Shown here: positions 16,142-25,302 of the stretch, piece by piece
Numbering within the stretch: position 1 is the stretch's first letter
Layout of the letters: each line of letters begins with the position of its first letter
NCBI GenBank assembly: GCA_018269075.1
Contig: JAFDVJ010000004.1
Location: 62,001 to 126,000, forward strand
Length of the DNA stretch: 64,000 nt
From: Acidobacteriota bacterium
GTDB taxonomy: Bacteria; Acidobacteriota; Blastocatellia; Pyrinomonadales; Pyrinomonadaceae
Direction: 5' to 3'
The notes under the pieces: generated by a model
Database searches by the model: none
The model's input: the letters and a program-made list of their open reading frames with translations, nothing else
Told to the model about the DNA's origin: nothing
Made by a program: the position numbers and the translations under genes

Positions 16142-17194
16142 ATGTCCACCGAACGCACAGAGAAAGCCACCCCGAAACGACGGGAAGACGCCCGGCGCAA
16201 GGGCCAGATCGCCCGCGGCGCGGAGCTGCCGGCGGCGCTCGCTTTTTTCGGCGCGCTGATCGCCCTCAAGATCGCAAGCGCCGATCTGTTCAGCCGGATG
16301 GGCTTTTATTTTCAGAATTCGGCGCATCAGATCGCCGATTTCCGGTCTTTTACCGACACCGACGTCCACCGCCTGTTCATCGAGGCCGGAAAAAGCCTCG
16401 CGCTGCTCGCGCTGCCGGTGCTGATGGTCGCCTTCGCCGCGATCGTCGCCGGCAATTTCGCGCAGGGCGGCCTCGCATTTTCCGGCGAGGCGCTCATCCC
16501 GAAAGCCGATAAGTTCAATCCGGCCAAAAACATCAAACGAATTTTCGGGCTCGACTCGGTGGTCAATCTGCTGAAATCGCTGATCAAGCTGGCGCTCATC
16601 GCGACGGTCGCCTACGGCGTTCTCGGGCCGGTCGTCGAGACCGCGCCGACGCTTGTCAACGCGCCGCTCCAGACGGTCGCCGCGCGGCTCGGCGAAACGC
16701 TTTACAATCTGGCTTTCCGCTGCGGCGCGGTGCTGCTCGTGATCGCCTGCGCCGACTACGGCTACGCCTGGTACAAACACGAAAAATCGCTCAGGATGAG
16801 CAAGCAGGAGATTCGCGACGAATTCAAGGAACAGGAAGGCGACCCGATGATCAAGGGCCAGCGCCGCCGGGCCGCCCGCGAGCTCGTCCAGAAACGCTCG
16901 ATCGCCGAAGTTCCGAAGGCGACGGTCGTCGTCACCAACCCGACGCATTTCGCGGTCGCGCTGCGCTACGACCGGGAAAAGGACGCGGCCCCGGTCGTCG
17001 TCGCCAAGGGCGCCGATCTGCTCGCCGCCAAGATCCGCCAGATCGCCCGCGAAAACGAGGTCCCGCTCGTCGAAAATCCGCCGCTCGCGCGCGCGCTCTA
17101 CCGGGCGGTCGAACCGAACGACATCATTCCGGCGGAATTTTTCGGGGCGGTCGCCGAAATTCTCGCTTTCGTTTACCGGCAAAAGAGAAACTGA
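16142..17194 (+). CDS. flhB: Flagellar export specificity switch protein FlhB
   Basis: FlhB sits on the export gate and, after self-cleavage, switches from hook to filament export. The 350 residues begin with the signature ERTEKATPKRREDARRKGQI, followed by four membrane segments. The cytoplasmic autocleavage motif NPTH is intact (TVVVTNPTHFAVALRYDR, about residue 263), and ends with VPLVENPPLARALYR and IPAEFFGAVAEILAFVY. It is the last flagellar gene here; flhA, which often follows, is not in the window. Confidence 0.97.
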   Translation: MSTERTEKATPKRREDARRKGQIARGAELPAALAFFGALIALKIASADLFSRMGFYFQNSAHQIADFRSFTDTDVHRLFIEAGKSLALLALPVLMVAFAAIVAGNFAQGGLAFSGEALIPKADKFNPAKNIKRIFGLDSVVNLLKSLIKLALIATVAYGVLGPVVETAPTLVNAPLQTVAARLGETLYNLAFRCGAVLLVIACADYGYAWYKHEKSLRMSKQEIRDEFKEQEGDPMIKGQRRRAARELVQKRSIAEVPKATVVVTNPTHFAVALRYDREKDAAPVVVAKGADLLAAKIRQIARENEVPLVENPPLARALYRAVEPNDIIPAEFFGAVAEILAFVYRQKRN

Positions 17195-17277
17195 GCCGAC
17201 GCGCGGGCTTGTCGGCCAGGGTTTTATTTGCCACAATAACGAATCGGTGATCTCGTTATTTTAGGTTTCGCAAAAAT

Positions 17278-18498
17278 ATGAATCCGACCTTCGAAAAACA
17301 GTTCGCGCTGACCGATCAATTCTGCCTCGATTATTTCGCCCGTCACGCCGACGGAATCTTTCGGATCGAATTTCGCGAGCCGTTCCGCCCGGCCGCCGAC
17401 ACGGAGGCCGCCGTCGAGTCTTTTTACCGGACCGGCTTCGTTTCCGGGTTCAACGATTCGTTCGGAGATATCTACCGCAAATTCACCCACCAGCCATTCG
17501 AACTCGCCGAGGCGAAGCTGTTTTTCGAAACGCTCGTCCCGGCCGTGATCCGCCGATTTTTCGAGTCGGGGCTCCGGCTCGACGAATTCGAAACCGTCCA
17601 GACCGGCCTCAACGGTCGCGAGCTCTTTTTGCGCAGCAGCCTGCTCGGGATCGGCGAAGACGGGCTGCTCCGCTGCGTCTGGGGCACGGTCCGCGACGTC
17701 ACCGCGGAAAAAGCGGCGCGGCAGACCGCCGAAGAGGTCGAAAAAAATCTGCGGCAGACGCAGAAGATCGAGGCGCTCGGCCGGCTCGCGGGCGGCATCG
17801 CCCACGATTTCAACAATTTTCTGGCCGTGATGGTGCTGCATAACGATATGCTCAACCTCCAGCTCCCGTCGGCGAGCCCGCTCCGCCACCGGATCGAGGA
17901 GATGCGCAAGGCGATCGGCAACGCGACGAGTCTCGTCCGGCAGCTGCTCGCGGTCGGGCGCAAGCAGACGCTTCATCCGCGGCCGACCGAAATCAACGCG
18001 GCGATCAACGAATTCGCCAAAATCCTCTCGTCCATCGTCACCGACGAGATCGAGGTCGTCTTCAATCTCGACCCGGATTCGGGCGTCTGCTTCGTCGATC
18101 AGAAACAGCTTCTCCAGACGCTCGCGAGTCTCGCCGCCAACGCCCGCGACGCGATGCCGGCGGGCGGCGTGCTGACGATCGAAACCAGCTCGGTCGTGCT
18201 CGACAAGCAGTCGATCGGCCATAAATCGCAGCCCGAGGGCTCGTTCGTCCAGGTCACCATCGCCGACAACGGCGTCGGGATGGACCCGGCGACGCTCGAC
18301 GGCGTCTTCGAGCCGTTTTTTTCGAAAAAGCAGTCGTCGAAAGGCGTCGGGCTCGGGCTCGCGACCGCCTACGGGTTCGTCAAACAGTCAAAGGGCTTCA
18401 TCTGGGTCGAAAGCGAGCTCGATAAGGGAACGACCTTCCGGATCCAGTTTCCGCGCATCGATCAGCCCGAAATGCTCGACAAACCCGTTTTCCCGTAA
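17278..18498 (+). CDS. NtrB-like sensor histidine kinase
   Basis: This is a cytoplasmic histidine kinase of 406 residues. The first 150 residues form a probable PAS-like sensor ending in WGTVRDVTAEKAARQ, the usual PAS-to-kinase junction. The phosphoacceptor box is GGIAHDFNNFLAVM (His176). Then come the N box (LAANARDAMPAGG, about 285), the G1 box (IADNGVGMD, about 328) and the G2 box (GVGLGLATAYGFV). No membrane segment or receiver domain is seen. Its place right after flhB and before a cluster of receivers suggests motility-related signalling; the partner is unknown. Confidence 0.9.
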   Translation: MNPTFEKQFALTDQFCLDYFARHADGIFRIEFREPFRPAADTEAAVESFYRTGFVSGFNDSFGDIYRKFTHQPFELAEAKLFFETLVPAVIRRFFESGLRLDEFETVQTGLNGRELFLRSSLLGIGEDGLLRCVWGTVRDVTAEKAARQTAEEVEKNLRQTQKIEALGRLAGGIAHDFNNFLAVMVLHNDMLNLQLPSASPLRHRIEEMRKAIGNATSLVRQLLAVGRKQTLHPRPTEINAAINEFAKILSSIVTDEIEVVFNLDPDSGVCFVDQKQLLQTLASLAANARDAMPAGGVLTIETSSVVLDKQSIGHKSQPEGSFVQVTIADNGVGMDPATLDGVFEPFFSKKQSSKGVGLGLATAYGFVKQSKGFIWVESELDKGTTFRIQFPRIDQPEMLDKPVFP

Positions 18499-18511
18499 AA
18501 TCGGCCGCCGA

Positions 18512-18543
18512 CAAAAAAAAAGACGGGCGTCAACCCGTCTTTC
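18512..18543. terminator. Bidirectional terminator between the kinase and the signalling operon
   Basis: A 7-bp stem (AGACGGG, 18521-18527, with 18534-18540) is flanked by a run of A on the left and T on the right, so it can end transcripts from both sides. The two neighbouring units converge here. Confidence 0.75.
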
Positions 18544-18574
18544 ATAAATCGCCTTTGTTTTGTTTGCTTCCCCT

Positions 18575-19744
18575 TCAGGCCATCACTTTGTCGAGGCTCG
18601 CGACCGGCACGTTGACCCTGATTTTTTTGCTGATAAAGCCGGCTTCGGCGAAATTGATCAGACGGAGGATCAGCGAGAGCGTGATCTCCTGCCCGGCCGA
18701 GAGCAGCAGCGAATCGCGGGTCGAGTAAAGCGGCTGATCGAGGATCATTCCGGGCTTGAGGTCGACGACAAAGACATCGAGCGTGACGAACTCGTCGATG
18801 TCCAGTTCGATGATTTCCTTGAGCACGCTGAGAACGGTCGGGTCGTACCAGCCGATCCGGTCGGCCAGCTCGTGATAGGCGCTGCGCGGCAGATGCCCGG
18901 TCTGGAGCAGTTTGTCGAAATCGAAAACGACCTTGAGGATCCGCGCGCCGTTGCTGACCGTATCGAAATTGCTCGACGGCAGGCTCGAGACGACCTCGTC
19001 GTTGACCCGCTTGTTCTGATTGGCGATGATCTCGGCGACCGCTTCGAGCCGCGGAATCCGGGCGATCAGATCGTGGCCGACCTGCGGATGCTGGTGATAC
19101 AGCACCGCTTCCTTTTCGCTGAGCGCGCTGCCATTGGCGATTTTCTGCAATATTTCCTCGGGCACCGTGACGCAGCCGATCTGCGAGAGCATCGCCGCGA
19201 ATTCGACCTGCCAGGGATTTTTCAGCCTCATCTTTTCGGCGATTTCGCGGGTCATTTTGCGGACCCGCGTCGAACGGTTGAAGGCCGTCGGGTTGACGAG
19301 GCCCAGAATATCGACCAGCACCTGGATGCTTTTGTTGAGCGTCTGTTCGAGCAGCTGCCGTTCGGCCGTCACGAGCCGGTACTGTTCGATCCCGGCGTGG
19401 ATCGTCTTCGCGAGCATCTCCGGCGGACAGGGTTTGGTCAGAAAGCGGAAGATATGGCCCTCGTTGACCGCATCCATCGCCGTCTGCTGGTCGGCGTTTC
19501 CGGTCAGCATCACCCGGACCGTCTGCGGCGCGACTTCGCGCACCCGGCTCAGAAGCTGGACGCCGTCCATTCCGGGCATCCGCATATCCGAGACGATCAC
19601 CGCGAACGGCCCTTCGGACGCGATCATCGTCAGCGCCTCCTGACCGCTTTCCGCTATGTAAATATCGAATTCCCGGCGGAGGCCCCGCTTGAAGCCCTGA
19701 AGGATGTTGACATCGTCATCGACACATAAAATTTTAAAGCTCAT
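18575..19744 (-). CDS. Response regulator with degenerate HD-GYP domain
   Basis: The 389-residue protein has a normal receiver domain (CVDDD, phospho-acceptor Asp53 in SDMRMPG, LTGNAD, FLTKP). A linker helix and an HD-GYP-like domain follow (about 140-345). Active HD-GYP enzymes cut cyclic di-GMP using HD, HH and GYP motifs. Here the expected AALLHDIGK reads AAMLSQIGC, the HH pair reads NQ and GYP is absent, although the later FD-L-and-R-Y-A pattern remains (FDFDKLLQTGHLPRSAY). A C-terminal extension of about 70 residues (LDVFVVDLKPGMILDQPL) resembles PilZ-like or unknown modules. It is likely a binding rather than a catalytic protein. AGGGAG precedes the ATG. Confidence 0.85.
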   Translation of the reverse strand: MSFKILCVDDDVNILQGFKRGLRREFDIYIAESGQEALTMIASEGPFAVIVSDMRMPGMDGVQLLSRVREVAPQTVRVMLTGNADQQTAMDAVNEGHIFRFLTKPCPPEMLAKTIHAGIEQYRLVTAERQLLEQTLNKSIQVLVDILGLVNPTAFNRSTRVRKMTREIAEKMRLKNPWQVEFAAMLSQIGCVTVPEEILQKIANGSALSEKEAVLYHQHPQVGHDLIARIPRLEAVAEIIANQNKRVNDEVVSSLPSSNFDTVSNGARILKVVFDFDKLLQTGHLPRSAYHELADRIGWYDPTVLSVLKEIIELDIDEFVTLDVFVVDLKPGMILDQPLYSTRDSLLLSAGQEITLSLILRLINFAEAGFISKKIRVNVPVASLDKVMA

Positions 19745-19795
19745 CGTTTTTTTTCTCCCTGTTAATTTTCCCGCCCCGGTTCGTTCGCGCCGCGG

Positions 19796-20980
19796 CTAGT
19801 TCATTGATAATTTGTCTTCCCAGTTGAGGACCCTGTCCAGAAGGTTCAGCCTTCTTAAATAATCGACGTCGTAATGCGGCCTTTCCGAAACCGGCTGGCT
19901 GCCGGCCTGGGTGTTCTGAATGGCGTTGGCGATATGGACCGCCGTCAGAGCCGTAAACTGCTCGGTTTTCGATTCGGACGGCGTATGATGATAGGCGACC
20001 GCTTCGACGACCTGCGTCGGCAGCCCCCATAATCCCAGCAAATAAGCTCCGACCTCGGCGTGGGTCGTTTCGAAAACCTCCCTTTCGGCTTCGGACCGAT
20101 CGATCTTTCGTTCCTCGACCAGCTTTTGCGCGTCGAGGAACTGTTCGGGCAGATTGACCGCGAGCACCACTTCGCCGATGTCGTGCAGCAGCCCGGCCGT
20201 GAACGCGTCGACCGCGACCGCCGGTCTTTCCGACTGGGCGATCTTGCTGGCGAGCAGACCGACCTGGATGCTGTGTTCCCACAACCGCGCGAGCAGCATC
20301 GCCGGCGGCTCGGCCGAGGCGAGCTGCGAGATCACGCCGAGTCCGAGCGTCAGCGAGCTGATCGTGTCGAGCCCGAGAAATTCGACCGCCTCGTTCGAAT
20401 CCGAGATCCTCCGCTGGAGACCGAAAAAGGCCGAATTGACGATCTGCAGGATCTTGCTCGTCATCCCGATGTCCTTTTTGACGATCTCGCCGACTTTTTT
20501 GGTCGAGGGCTCGTTTTTGCTGAGCTCGTCGATCAGCTCGTGATACAGCGTCGGCAGGCTCGGGATCGTCGGCATCTGCGAGACGAGCCGCCGGAGCCCG
20601 TCGTCGGCCAGCAGATCGCGCAGCGCGCAGACCCTTTTGACGGTCGCCTTCAGGATTTCCGGATCGCACGGCTTCGACAGATACTGGTGCGTCGTCCCGA
20701 CCGATTTCATAATCATCTCCTTTTCCGAATAGCCGGAAAGGATGATCCGGATGATCTGCGGGAATTTTTCGCGGACCTCGTTGAGAAGCCTGGCGCCGTC
20801 GATCCCGGGCATTTTCATATCCGAAACGATCACGTCGACCTTCGTTTCCTGCAGCAGTTCGAGCGCCCGGTCGCCGCTCTCGGCAAAGAACATCTTCCAT
20901 TCGTGGCGCATCGACCTCAGCATTCGCTGGAGTCCTTCGAGAATATTCGGCTCATCGTCGACAAAAAGTATGTTTATCAT
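19796..20980 (-). CDS. REC-HDOD response regulator
   Basis: The 394-residue protein has a receiver (FVDDE, Asp54 in SDMKMPG, LSGYSE, YLSKP) followed by an HDOD domain (about 135-330). HDOD features include IPSLPTLYHELIDELSK, MTSKILQIVNSAFFGL, AVEFLGLDTISSLTLG and GLLHDIGEVVL. HDOD proteins are non-catalytic relatives of HD phosphohydrolases, often tied to chemotaxis, biofilm or cyclic di-GMP signalling. It lies seven bases after the membrane histidine kinase gene, which is its likely phosphodonor, and 51 bases before the degenerate HD-GYP regulator. Confidence 0.92.
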   Translation of the reverse strand: MINILFVDDEPNILEGLQRMLRSMRHEWKMFFAESGDRALELLQETKVDVIVSDMKMPGIDGARLLNEVREKFPQIIRIILSGYSEKEMIMKSVGTTHQYLSKPCDPEILKATVKRVCALRDLLADDGLRRLVSQMPTIPSLPTLYHELIDELSKNEPSTKKVGEIVKKDIGMTSKILQIVNSAFFGLQRRISDSNEAVEFLGLDTISSLTLGLGVISQLASAEPPAMLLARLWEHSIQVGLLASKIAQSERPAVAVDAFTAGLLHDIGEVVLAVNLPEQFLDAQKLVEERKIDRSEAEREVFETTHAEVGAYLLGLWGLPTQVVEAVAYHHTPSESKTEQFTALTAVHIANAIQNTQAGSQPVSERPHYDVDYLRRLNLLDRVLNWEDKLSMN

Positions 20981-20987
20981 TTCTTTT

Positions 20988-23672
20988 TTACCCCTTTTCC
21001 ATAATGCTGCCGTTTTCTTCGAGCGGCAGCCGGATAATAAAGGTCGTTCCCTGCCCGGGTTCGGATTCGAAACTCAATTGACCGTGGTGTTTTTCGACGA
21101 CGACCGTATGCGAAATCGCGAGCCCCTGCCCGGTTCCCTTGCCGACGTCCTTGGTCGTGAAAAACGGGTCGAAGATCTTGCCCTGGATTTCCGGCGGAAC
21201 TCCGGTTCCGGTATCGCCGATCCGGATTTCCGCCCATTTGTCGTTGACGCGCGTCGTCGTGATCGTGATCTTGCCCTTGCCGTGCGAGCCATCGCCGACG
21301 ACGTCGGCGATCGCGTGTGAAGCGTTGATGACCATATTCAGGACGACCTGATTGATCTCGCCGAGCAGGCACGGAACGAGCGGCAGCCGGTTGTCGAAAT
21401 TCGTTTCGACGTCGGCCACGTATTTCCATTCGTTGCGGGCGACGGTGATCGTGCTTTCGATCGCCTTGTTGAGATCGGCGGCCTTTTTCTCGCTCGTGCC
21501 GGGATGCGCGAAATCCTTCATCGACTGGACGATCTTGGCGATTCGCGAGACGCCTTCGAGCGACTGCCTGATGGCGTTCGGGATCTCCTCGACGAGGTAT
21601 TCGAGGTCGGCGTTTTCGATCTCGTCGGCGATTTCTTCGATGATCTTTTCCGAGATGTTCTTATTCTTGACCATCTCGAAAAGCTGGTGATACTTGTCGA
21701 GCACGACGTTGATGTCGGTAAAGGCGTCGCGGATAAAACGCGCGTTGTCGCCGACATACTGGGTCGGCGTGTTGATTTCGTGGGCGATGCCGGCGGCGAG
21801 CTGGCCGATCGATTCGAGTTTCTGCGAATGGCGGAGCTGGCTCTCGAGGATCTTCCGTTCCGTGAAATCGGTCGCGATCCCGATGATGCTTTCGACGCCC
21901 TCGTCGCCGATCAGCGGCCGCTTGATGGTCTGCAGCCAGTGGACGTTGCCGTTCGAATCGGTCAGTTTTTCCTCGTGGACGATTCTCTCTTCGAGGTTGT
22001 TGATCACGTATTCGTCGTCCTGATGATACCGCTCCACCTCATCCCGGTTCATATTGAAATCGCCGTAGGTTTTGCCGATCATTTTTTCGGGCCGCGTGCC
22101 GAACATCCGGGCGAGCGCCCGGTTGACGAGAATGAAGCGGCCGTGGATGTCCTTGACGAAGATCAGGCTCGGGATGTCGTCGATCACTTTTCTCAAAAAC
22201 TGCTGCGCTTCGCCGAGCTCCTGTTCGACGCGTTTGCGCTCGTTGACCTCGGTTTTCAGCTGTTCGTTGATGCGGACCAGCTCGGCCGTCCGTTCGCCGA
22301 TCCTCGATTCGAGCTCGTCATAGGCGTGGCGCAGCTTTTCCTCCATCGCCTTGCGTTCGGTGATGTCCATTTCGACCGAAATGAATCCCCGCAGTTTGCC
22401 GCGGCTGTCGTTGATCGGCATTATCGAAAGCGACAGCCAGTAGCCGGTGCCGTTTTTATGATAATTGTAGATCTCGCCGGCGAAGGGCTGGCATTTCGTG
22501 ATCCGTTCGCGAATCGCGGCGATCGTTTCGCGGCTCGTTTTTTCGCCCTGTAAGATCGACCCGGGCTTGCGGCCGGCGACCTCGGCGAACTGAAAGCCGG
22601 TCAGCCGGGTAAAACCCTCGTTGACCCATTCGATCCGGCCTTCCGGGTCGGTGATGACGACGGCGTTCTGCGTCTTTTTGGCGACCAGCGCGAGCCTTTT
22701 CAGTTCGAGCTCGGCCTTTTTCTGTTTGGTGATGTCGCGGGCGTTGACGCAGATCGCTTTCTGATTCAGATAGGAGATCAAACGTCCCTTGACCTCGACG
22801 TAGCAGTGCTGCCCGTTGCGCCGTTTGAACTTGCGGATCGCCGTCAGCGAACGGTTTTCCTCCCGCAGGACGCGGGTCGTTTTTTTGAATTCCTCGGGTT
22901 CGACCGGATCGAAATCGAAGACCGTCAGCTGGGTCGCTTCCTCGACGTTGTGGCAGCCGACGAGCTTGACGAAGGGATGGTTGCAGTCGATCACCCGGGC
23001 GGTTTCCGGATCGACCAGAAAAATGCTTTCGGTCATCTGTTCGATGACCGTGTGATAGCGTTCCTCGCTGGCTTCGAGATAAGAATCGCGGACCGCCGTT
23101 TTCCACATATCGTTGAGGTTGCGCCGAATCGCGACGACCAGCAGCAGGTCGGCCATCAGCACCAGAACGGTATGTTCGGTCCAGTTCCATTTGCCGATGA
23201 ACAGCTCGGCCGCGGCCGATTCGAACGGCCCCAGGCGGGTCAGAAACAGATGCCCGCCGATCGTGATGATCGATGCGGTGATCAGAATATTTATATCGCG
23301 GTAAAAGGACAACAGCACCAGCGAGGCGAAGATGAAAAGATAGGTCTCGAAATTCCCGCCCGTCACCCAGAAGAGCACCGCCGCCGAGAACATCTGGCCG
23401 ACCGCCAGCAGCTGGCGCGTGAAAACAGTCCCCGGAAACAAAAACAATCCCAATAACGAAAGCAGCGCGACGACCGCCCCGCCGATCACCGTCGCATTCA
23501 AAAAGTTTGCGGTATGTTCGGAAAAGAACACGAACGCCGTCAGGATCGCCAGCCACTGGACCGGCAGCAGGAATTTGAAGACGCGGTCGGTGTCGCGTTC
23601 GATCACCGCCATTTGTCCCCGGAAATACTGGCGAACTCTTTGATTTTCACGATTGATCGAATCTTTTTGCAT
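20988..23672 (-). CDS. Membrane multi-PAS sensor histidine kinase
   Basis: The start chosen ([10 protein letters not shown]) gives 894 residues; a longer open frame to 24029 runs through the glycosyltransferase gene and is rejected. The N-terminal 200 residues hold about six membrane helices ([19 protein letters not shown] onward). Three PAS domains follow (about 215-335, 340-455 and 485-605), marked by [36 protein letters not shown] and [18 protein letters not shown]. The H box is [15 protein letters not shown] (His near 630), with an N box [16 protein letters not shown] and G boxes GDTGTGVPP and [11 protein letters not shown] coiled coil joins PAS2 and PAS3. It probably phosphorylates the two receivers encoded downstream. 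Confidence 0.92.
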   Translation of the reverse strand: MQKDSINRENQRVRQYFRGQMAVIERDTDRVFKFLLPVQWLAILTAFVFFSEHTANFLNATVIGGAVVALLSLLGLFLFPGTVFTRQLLAVGQMFSAAVLFWVTGGNFETYLFIFASLVLLSFYRDINILITASIITIGGHLFLTRLGPFESAAAELFIGKWNWTEHTVLVLMADLLLVVAIRRNLNDMWKTAVRDSYLEASEERYHTVIEQMTESIFLVDPETARVIDCNHPFVKLVGCHNVEEATQLTVFDFDPVEPEEFKKTTRVLREENRSLTAIRKFKRRNGQHCYVEVKGRLISYLNQKAICVNARDITKQKKAELELKRLALVAKKTQNAVVITDPEGRIEWVNEGFTRLTGFQFAEVAGRKPGSILQGEKTSRETIAAIRERITKCQPFAGEIYNYHKNGTGYWLSLSIMPINDSRGKLRGFISVEMDITERKAMEEKLRHAYDELESRIGERTAELVRINEQLKTEVNERKRVEQELGEAQQFLRKVIDDIPSLIFVKDIHGRFILVNRALARMFGTRPEKMIGKTYGDFNMNRDEVERYHQDDEYVINNLEERIVHEEKLTDSNGNVHWLQTIKRPLIGDEGVESIIGIATDFTERKILESQLRHSQKLESIGQLAAGIAHEINTPTQYVGDNARFIRDAFTDINVVLDKYHQLFEMVKNKNISEKIIEEIADEIENADLEYLVEEIPNAIRQSLEGVSRIAKIVQSMKDFAHPGTSEKKAADLNKAIESTITVARNEWKYVADVETNFDNRLPLVPCLLGEINQVVLNMVINASHAIADVVGDGSHGKGKITITTTRVNDKWAEIRIGDTGTGVPPEIQGKIFDPFFTTKDVGKGTGQGLAISHTVVVEKHHGQLSFESEPGQGTTFIIRLPLEENGSIMEKG

Positions 23673-23698
23673 TTTACAGTCCTTTTCGCCGAAACCGT

Positions 23699-24778
23699 TT
23701 ACAGAATCAGTTTCCCGCGGGTCATTTCGACCGCCGGAATTTTTTGCCCCCAGATCAGACGCCGATATTTCGAGAGGCTGTTTTCGGACGAAAATCTGAT
23801 GTTCTGCAGGTGATTCCCGCCCCTCGCGATGGCATTCAGCAGATCGAACGGCGCTTCCGATAATTCCCTCAGCCGCTCCGCCAGATGGCCGGCGTCGTTG
23901 GCCCGGAAACAGAAACCGTTGACGTTGTGCGAGATGATCGAGCCGATCCCGCCGCTGTCGGCGACCAGAATCGGCAGCCGGGCGGCGAGCGCTTCGAGAA
24001 TCGACTGGCCCGATGTTTGAACCGGACACAGATGAAGAAACAGATCCGCCCCGGCAAAGCTGTTTTCGACGCCCTCGGCGACTCCCCGGAAGACGACGTT
24101 CGGATTTCTTGCGGCCGCCCTTTCCCGGAGCCGCGCCAGCTCGGAGCCGCCGCCGAAAATCGTGAATTCCAGCGAATTCAGTTCCGGCATCGAGTCGAGC
24201 GCGTCGAGCAGCAGACCGACTTTTTTTTCGGGTTCGAGACGGGTGATCAGCAAAACCCGGCGGACGCCGTTCTTATCGAACGGACGGCGCGGCCGGATCT
24301 CGTCCTTGCGCTTTTCGGTCAGAAAGTTCTCGATCACCCGGATCCGGTCCTGCCGCGCTTCGACCGAGATCAGCCTTTCCCGGGCCATTTCGGTCGGCAC
24401 GACAAAGGTCACGTCGAATTTGTTGAGCTTTTTTTTCTTGCCCAGATCATCGGCGCCGCCGACCAGGTGAAGATGTTTGATCTTCCGCCGGTAAAAGGCG
24501 TTGAGCAGGATCAGCGAGTAGGAATGCGAATGATCGGTCGCCAGAAAGACCAGCTCGCGATGGGCCGCCAGCGACTGCCGGAGCTTTCTCGCCAATTCCG
24601 TCCGGCTGGCAAAGATTTCGGTCGAGATTCCGATTTTTTGGGCTTCCTGAATCACTTCTCCGTCCGGCGCGAAAAGATACGGCGCGAATTCTTCGCTCAA
24701 ACCGTCGAGCGTCGCGAGCGCCATCCTTTCAAAACCGTTGAGGCCTCCGTTTTGTAACACGTAAATTAATGGGATCAT
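23699..24778 (-). CDS. GT4-family glycosyltransferase
   Basis: The 359-residue protein has a GT-B layout. The N-terminal half begins IPLIYVLQNGGLNGFERMAL, where the Gly-rich loop is typical of GT4. The C-terminal nucleotide-sugar half contains RVLLITRLEPEKKVGLLLDAL, FTIFGGGSELARLRERA, and the donor-site motif QSILEALAARLPILVADSGG. GT4 enzymes transfer sugars from activated donors with retention of configuration. The substrate is not evident. Lying inside a signalling operon next to a flagellar cluster, it might modify flagellin or an envelope glycan, but this is only inference from position. Confidence 0.88.
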   Translation of the reverse strand: MIPLIYVLQNGGLNGFERMALATLDGLSEEFAPYLFAPDGEVIQEAQKIGISTEIFASRTELARKLRQSLAAHRELVFLATDHSHSYSLILLNAFYRRKIKHLHLVGGADDLGKKKKLNKFDVTFVVPTEMARERLISVEARQDRIRVIENFLTEKRKDEIRPRRPFDKNGVRRVLLITRLEPEKKVGLLLDALDSMPELNSLEFTIFGGGSELARLRERAAARNPNVVFRGVAEGVENSFAGADLFLHLCPVQTSGQSILEALAARLPILVADSGGIGSIISHNVNGFCFRANDAGHLAERLRELSEAPFDLLNAIARGGNHLQNIRFSSENSLSKYRRLIWGQKIPAVEMTRGKLIL

Positions 24779-24951
24779 TGTTTTTACCTTCCCGTCTCGT
24801 CGTCCCCCTGACCCGATCGTTTCCGGCCGCCCGGTCCTTTCGGCCCGGCCCGGTTGAATCCTGCCGCCGGTCGCCCCGAACGGGTCGGACCGGCCCCTTG
24901 ACTTATCGGCAAAATCAACCGATTAATGAAATTTGCCGGAATTTCGGCGGC
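24779..24951 (-). other. 173-base gap inside the signalling operon
   Basis: The gap separates the STAS gene from the glycosyltransferase gene. It is GC-rich next to the glycosyltransferase and AT-richer near the STAS end. I see no gene, strong hairpin or clear promoter. It is the only long gap in the operon, so an internal promoter is possible. Confidence 0.4.
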
Positions 24952-25287
24952 TCAGGAAAAGCTGCCGACCGCCAGATCCTTGCTCTCGAAAATGTCGAAG
25001 ATTTTATGCATCCTGACCAGTTCGAAAAGGGCTTTGACCGGTTTCGTCAGCGAGCAGATTTTGAGATCGCCGCCGCCCGCGTTGAGCGTCCGCAGGCACG
25101 AGAGGATCGCGCCGACGCCCGAGCTGTCGACGAACTGGATATTGCTCATATCGAAAACCACGTGATAACCCGACTGCAGAATCGGAGTGATCTCGCTTTT
25201 GAAATCGCTGACCACGCTCGCGTCCAGAACTTCGCCCCGCAGAGTGACAACCGTAATATCGTTTACTTTTTCTTGTTTTAATTTCAT
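24952..25287 (-). CDS. STAS-domain anti-sigma factor antagonist
   Basis: The 111-residue protein is a single STAS domain of the SpoIIAA/RsbV type. In partner switching the unphosphorylated form binds an anti-sigma kinase and frees its client. The phosphorylation motif is MSNIQFVDSSGVGAIL, with Ser56 the expected site. The start LKQEKVNDITVVTLRGEVLD and the end of the domain match the family. It lies 15 bases downstream of the PP2C-HATPase fusion, whose two enzymes should dephosphorylate and phosphorylate it. Confidence 0.94.
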   Translation of the reverse strand: MKLKQEKVNDITVVTLRGEVLDASVVSDFKSEITPILQSGYHVVFDMSNIQFVDSSGVGAILSCLRTLNAGGGDLKICSLTKPVKALFELVRMHKIFDIFESKDLAVGSFS

Positions 25288-25302
25288 AGTATTTTTTTCC
25301 TT

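Noticed and set aside
17200..17240. Sigma-54 site upstream of the cytoplasmic histidine kinase
   Set aside because: GG and TTTGCC are present but their spacing is 9 or 14 bases, not 10.
23673..24029. N-terminal extension of the membrane histidine kinase
   Set aside because: The extra 118 residues are out of frame with the glycosyltransferase gene they overlap and look non-protein (Arg-rich). ATG at 23672 leads directly into the membrane region.
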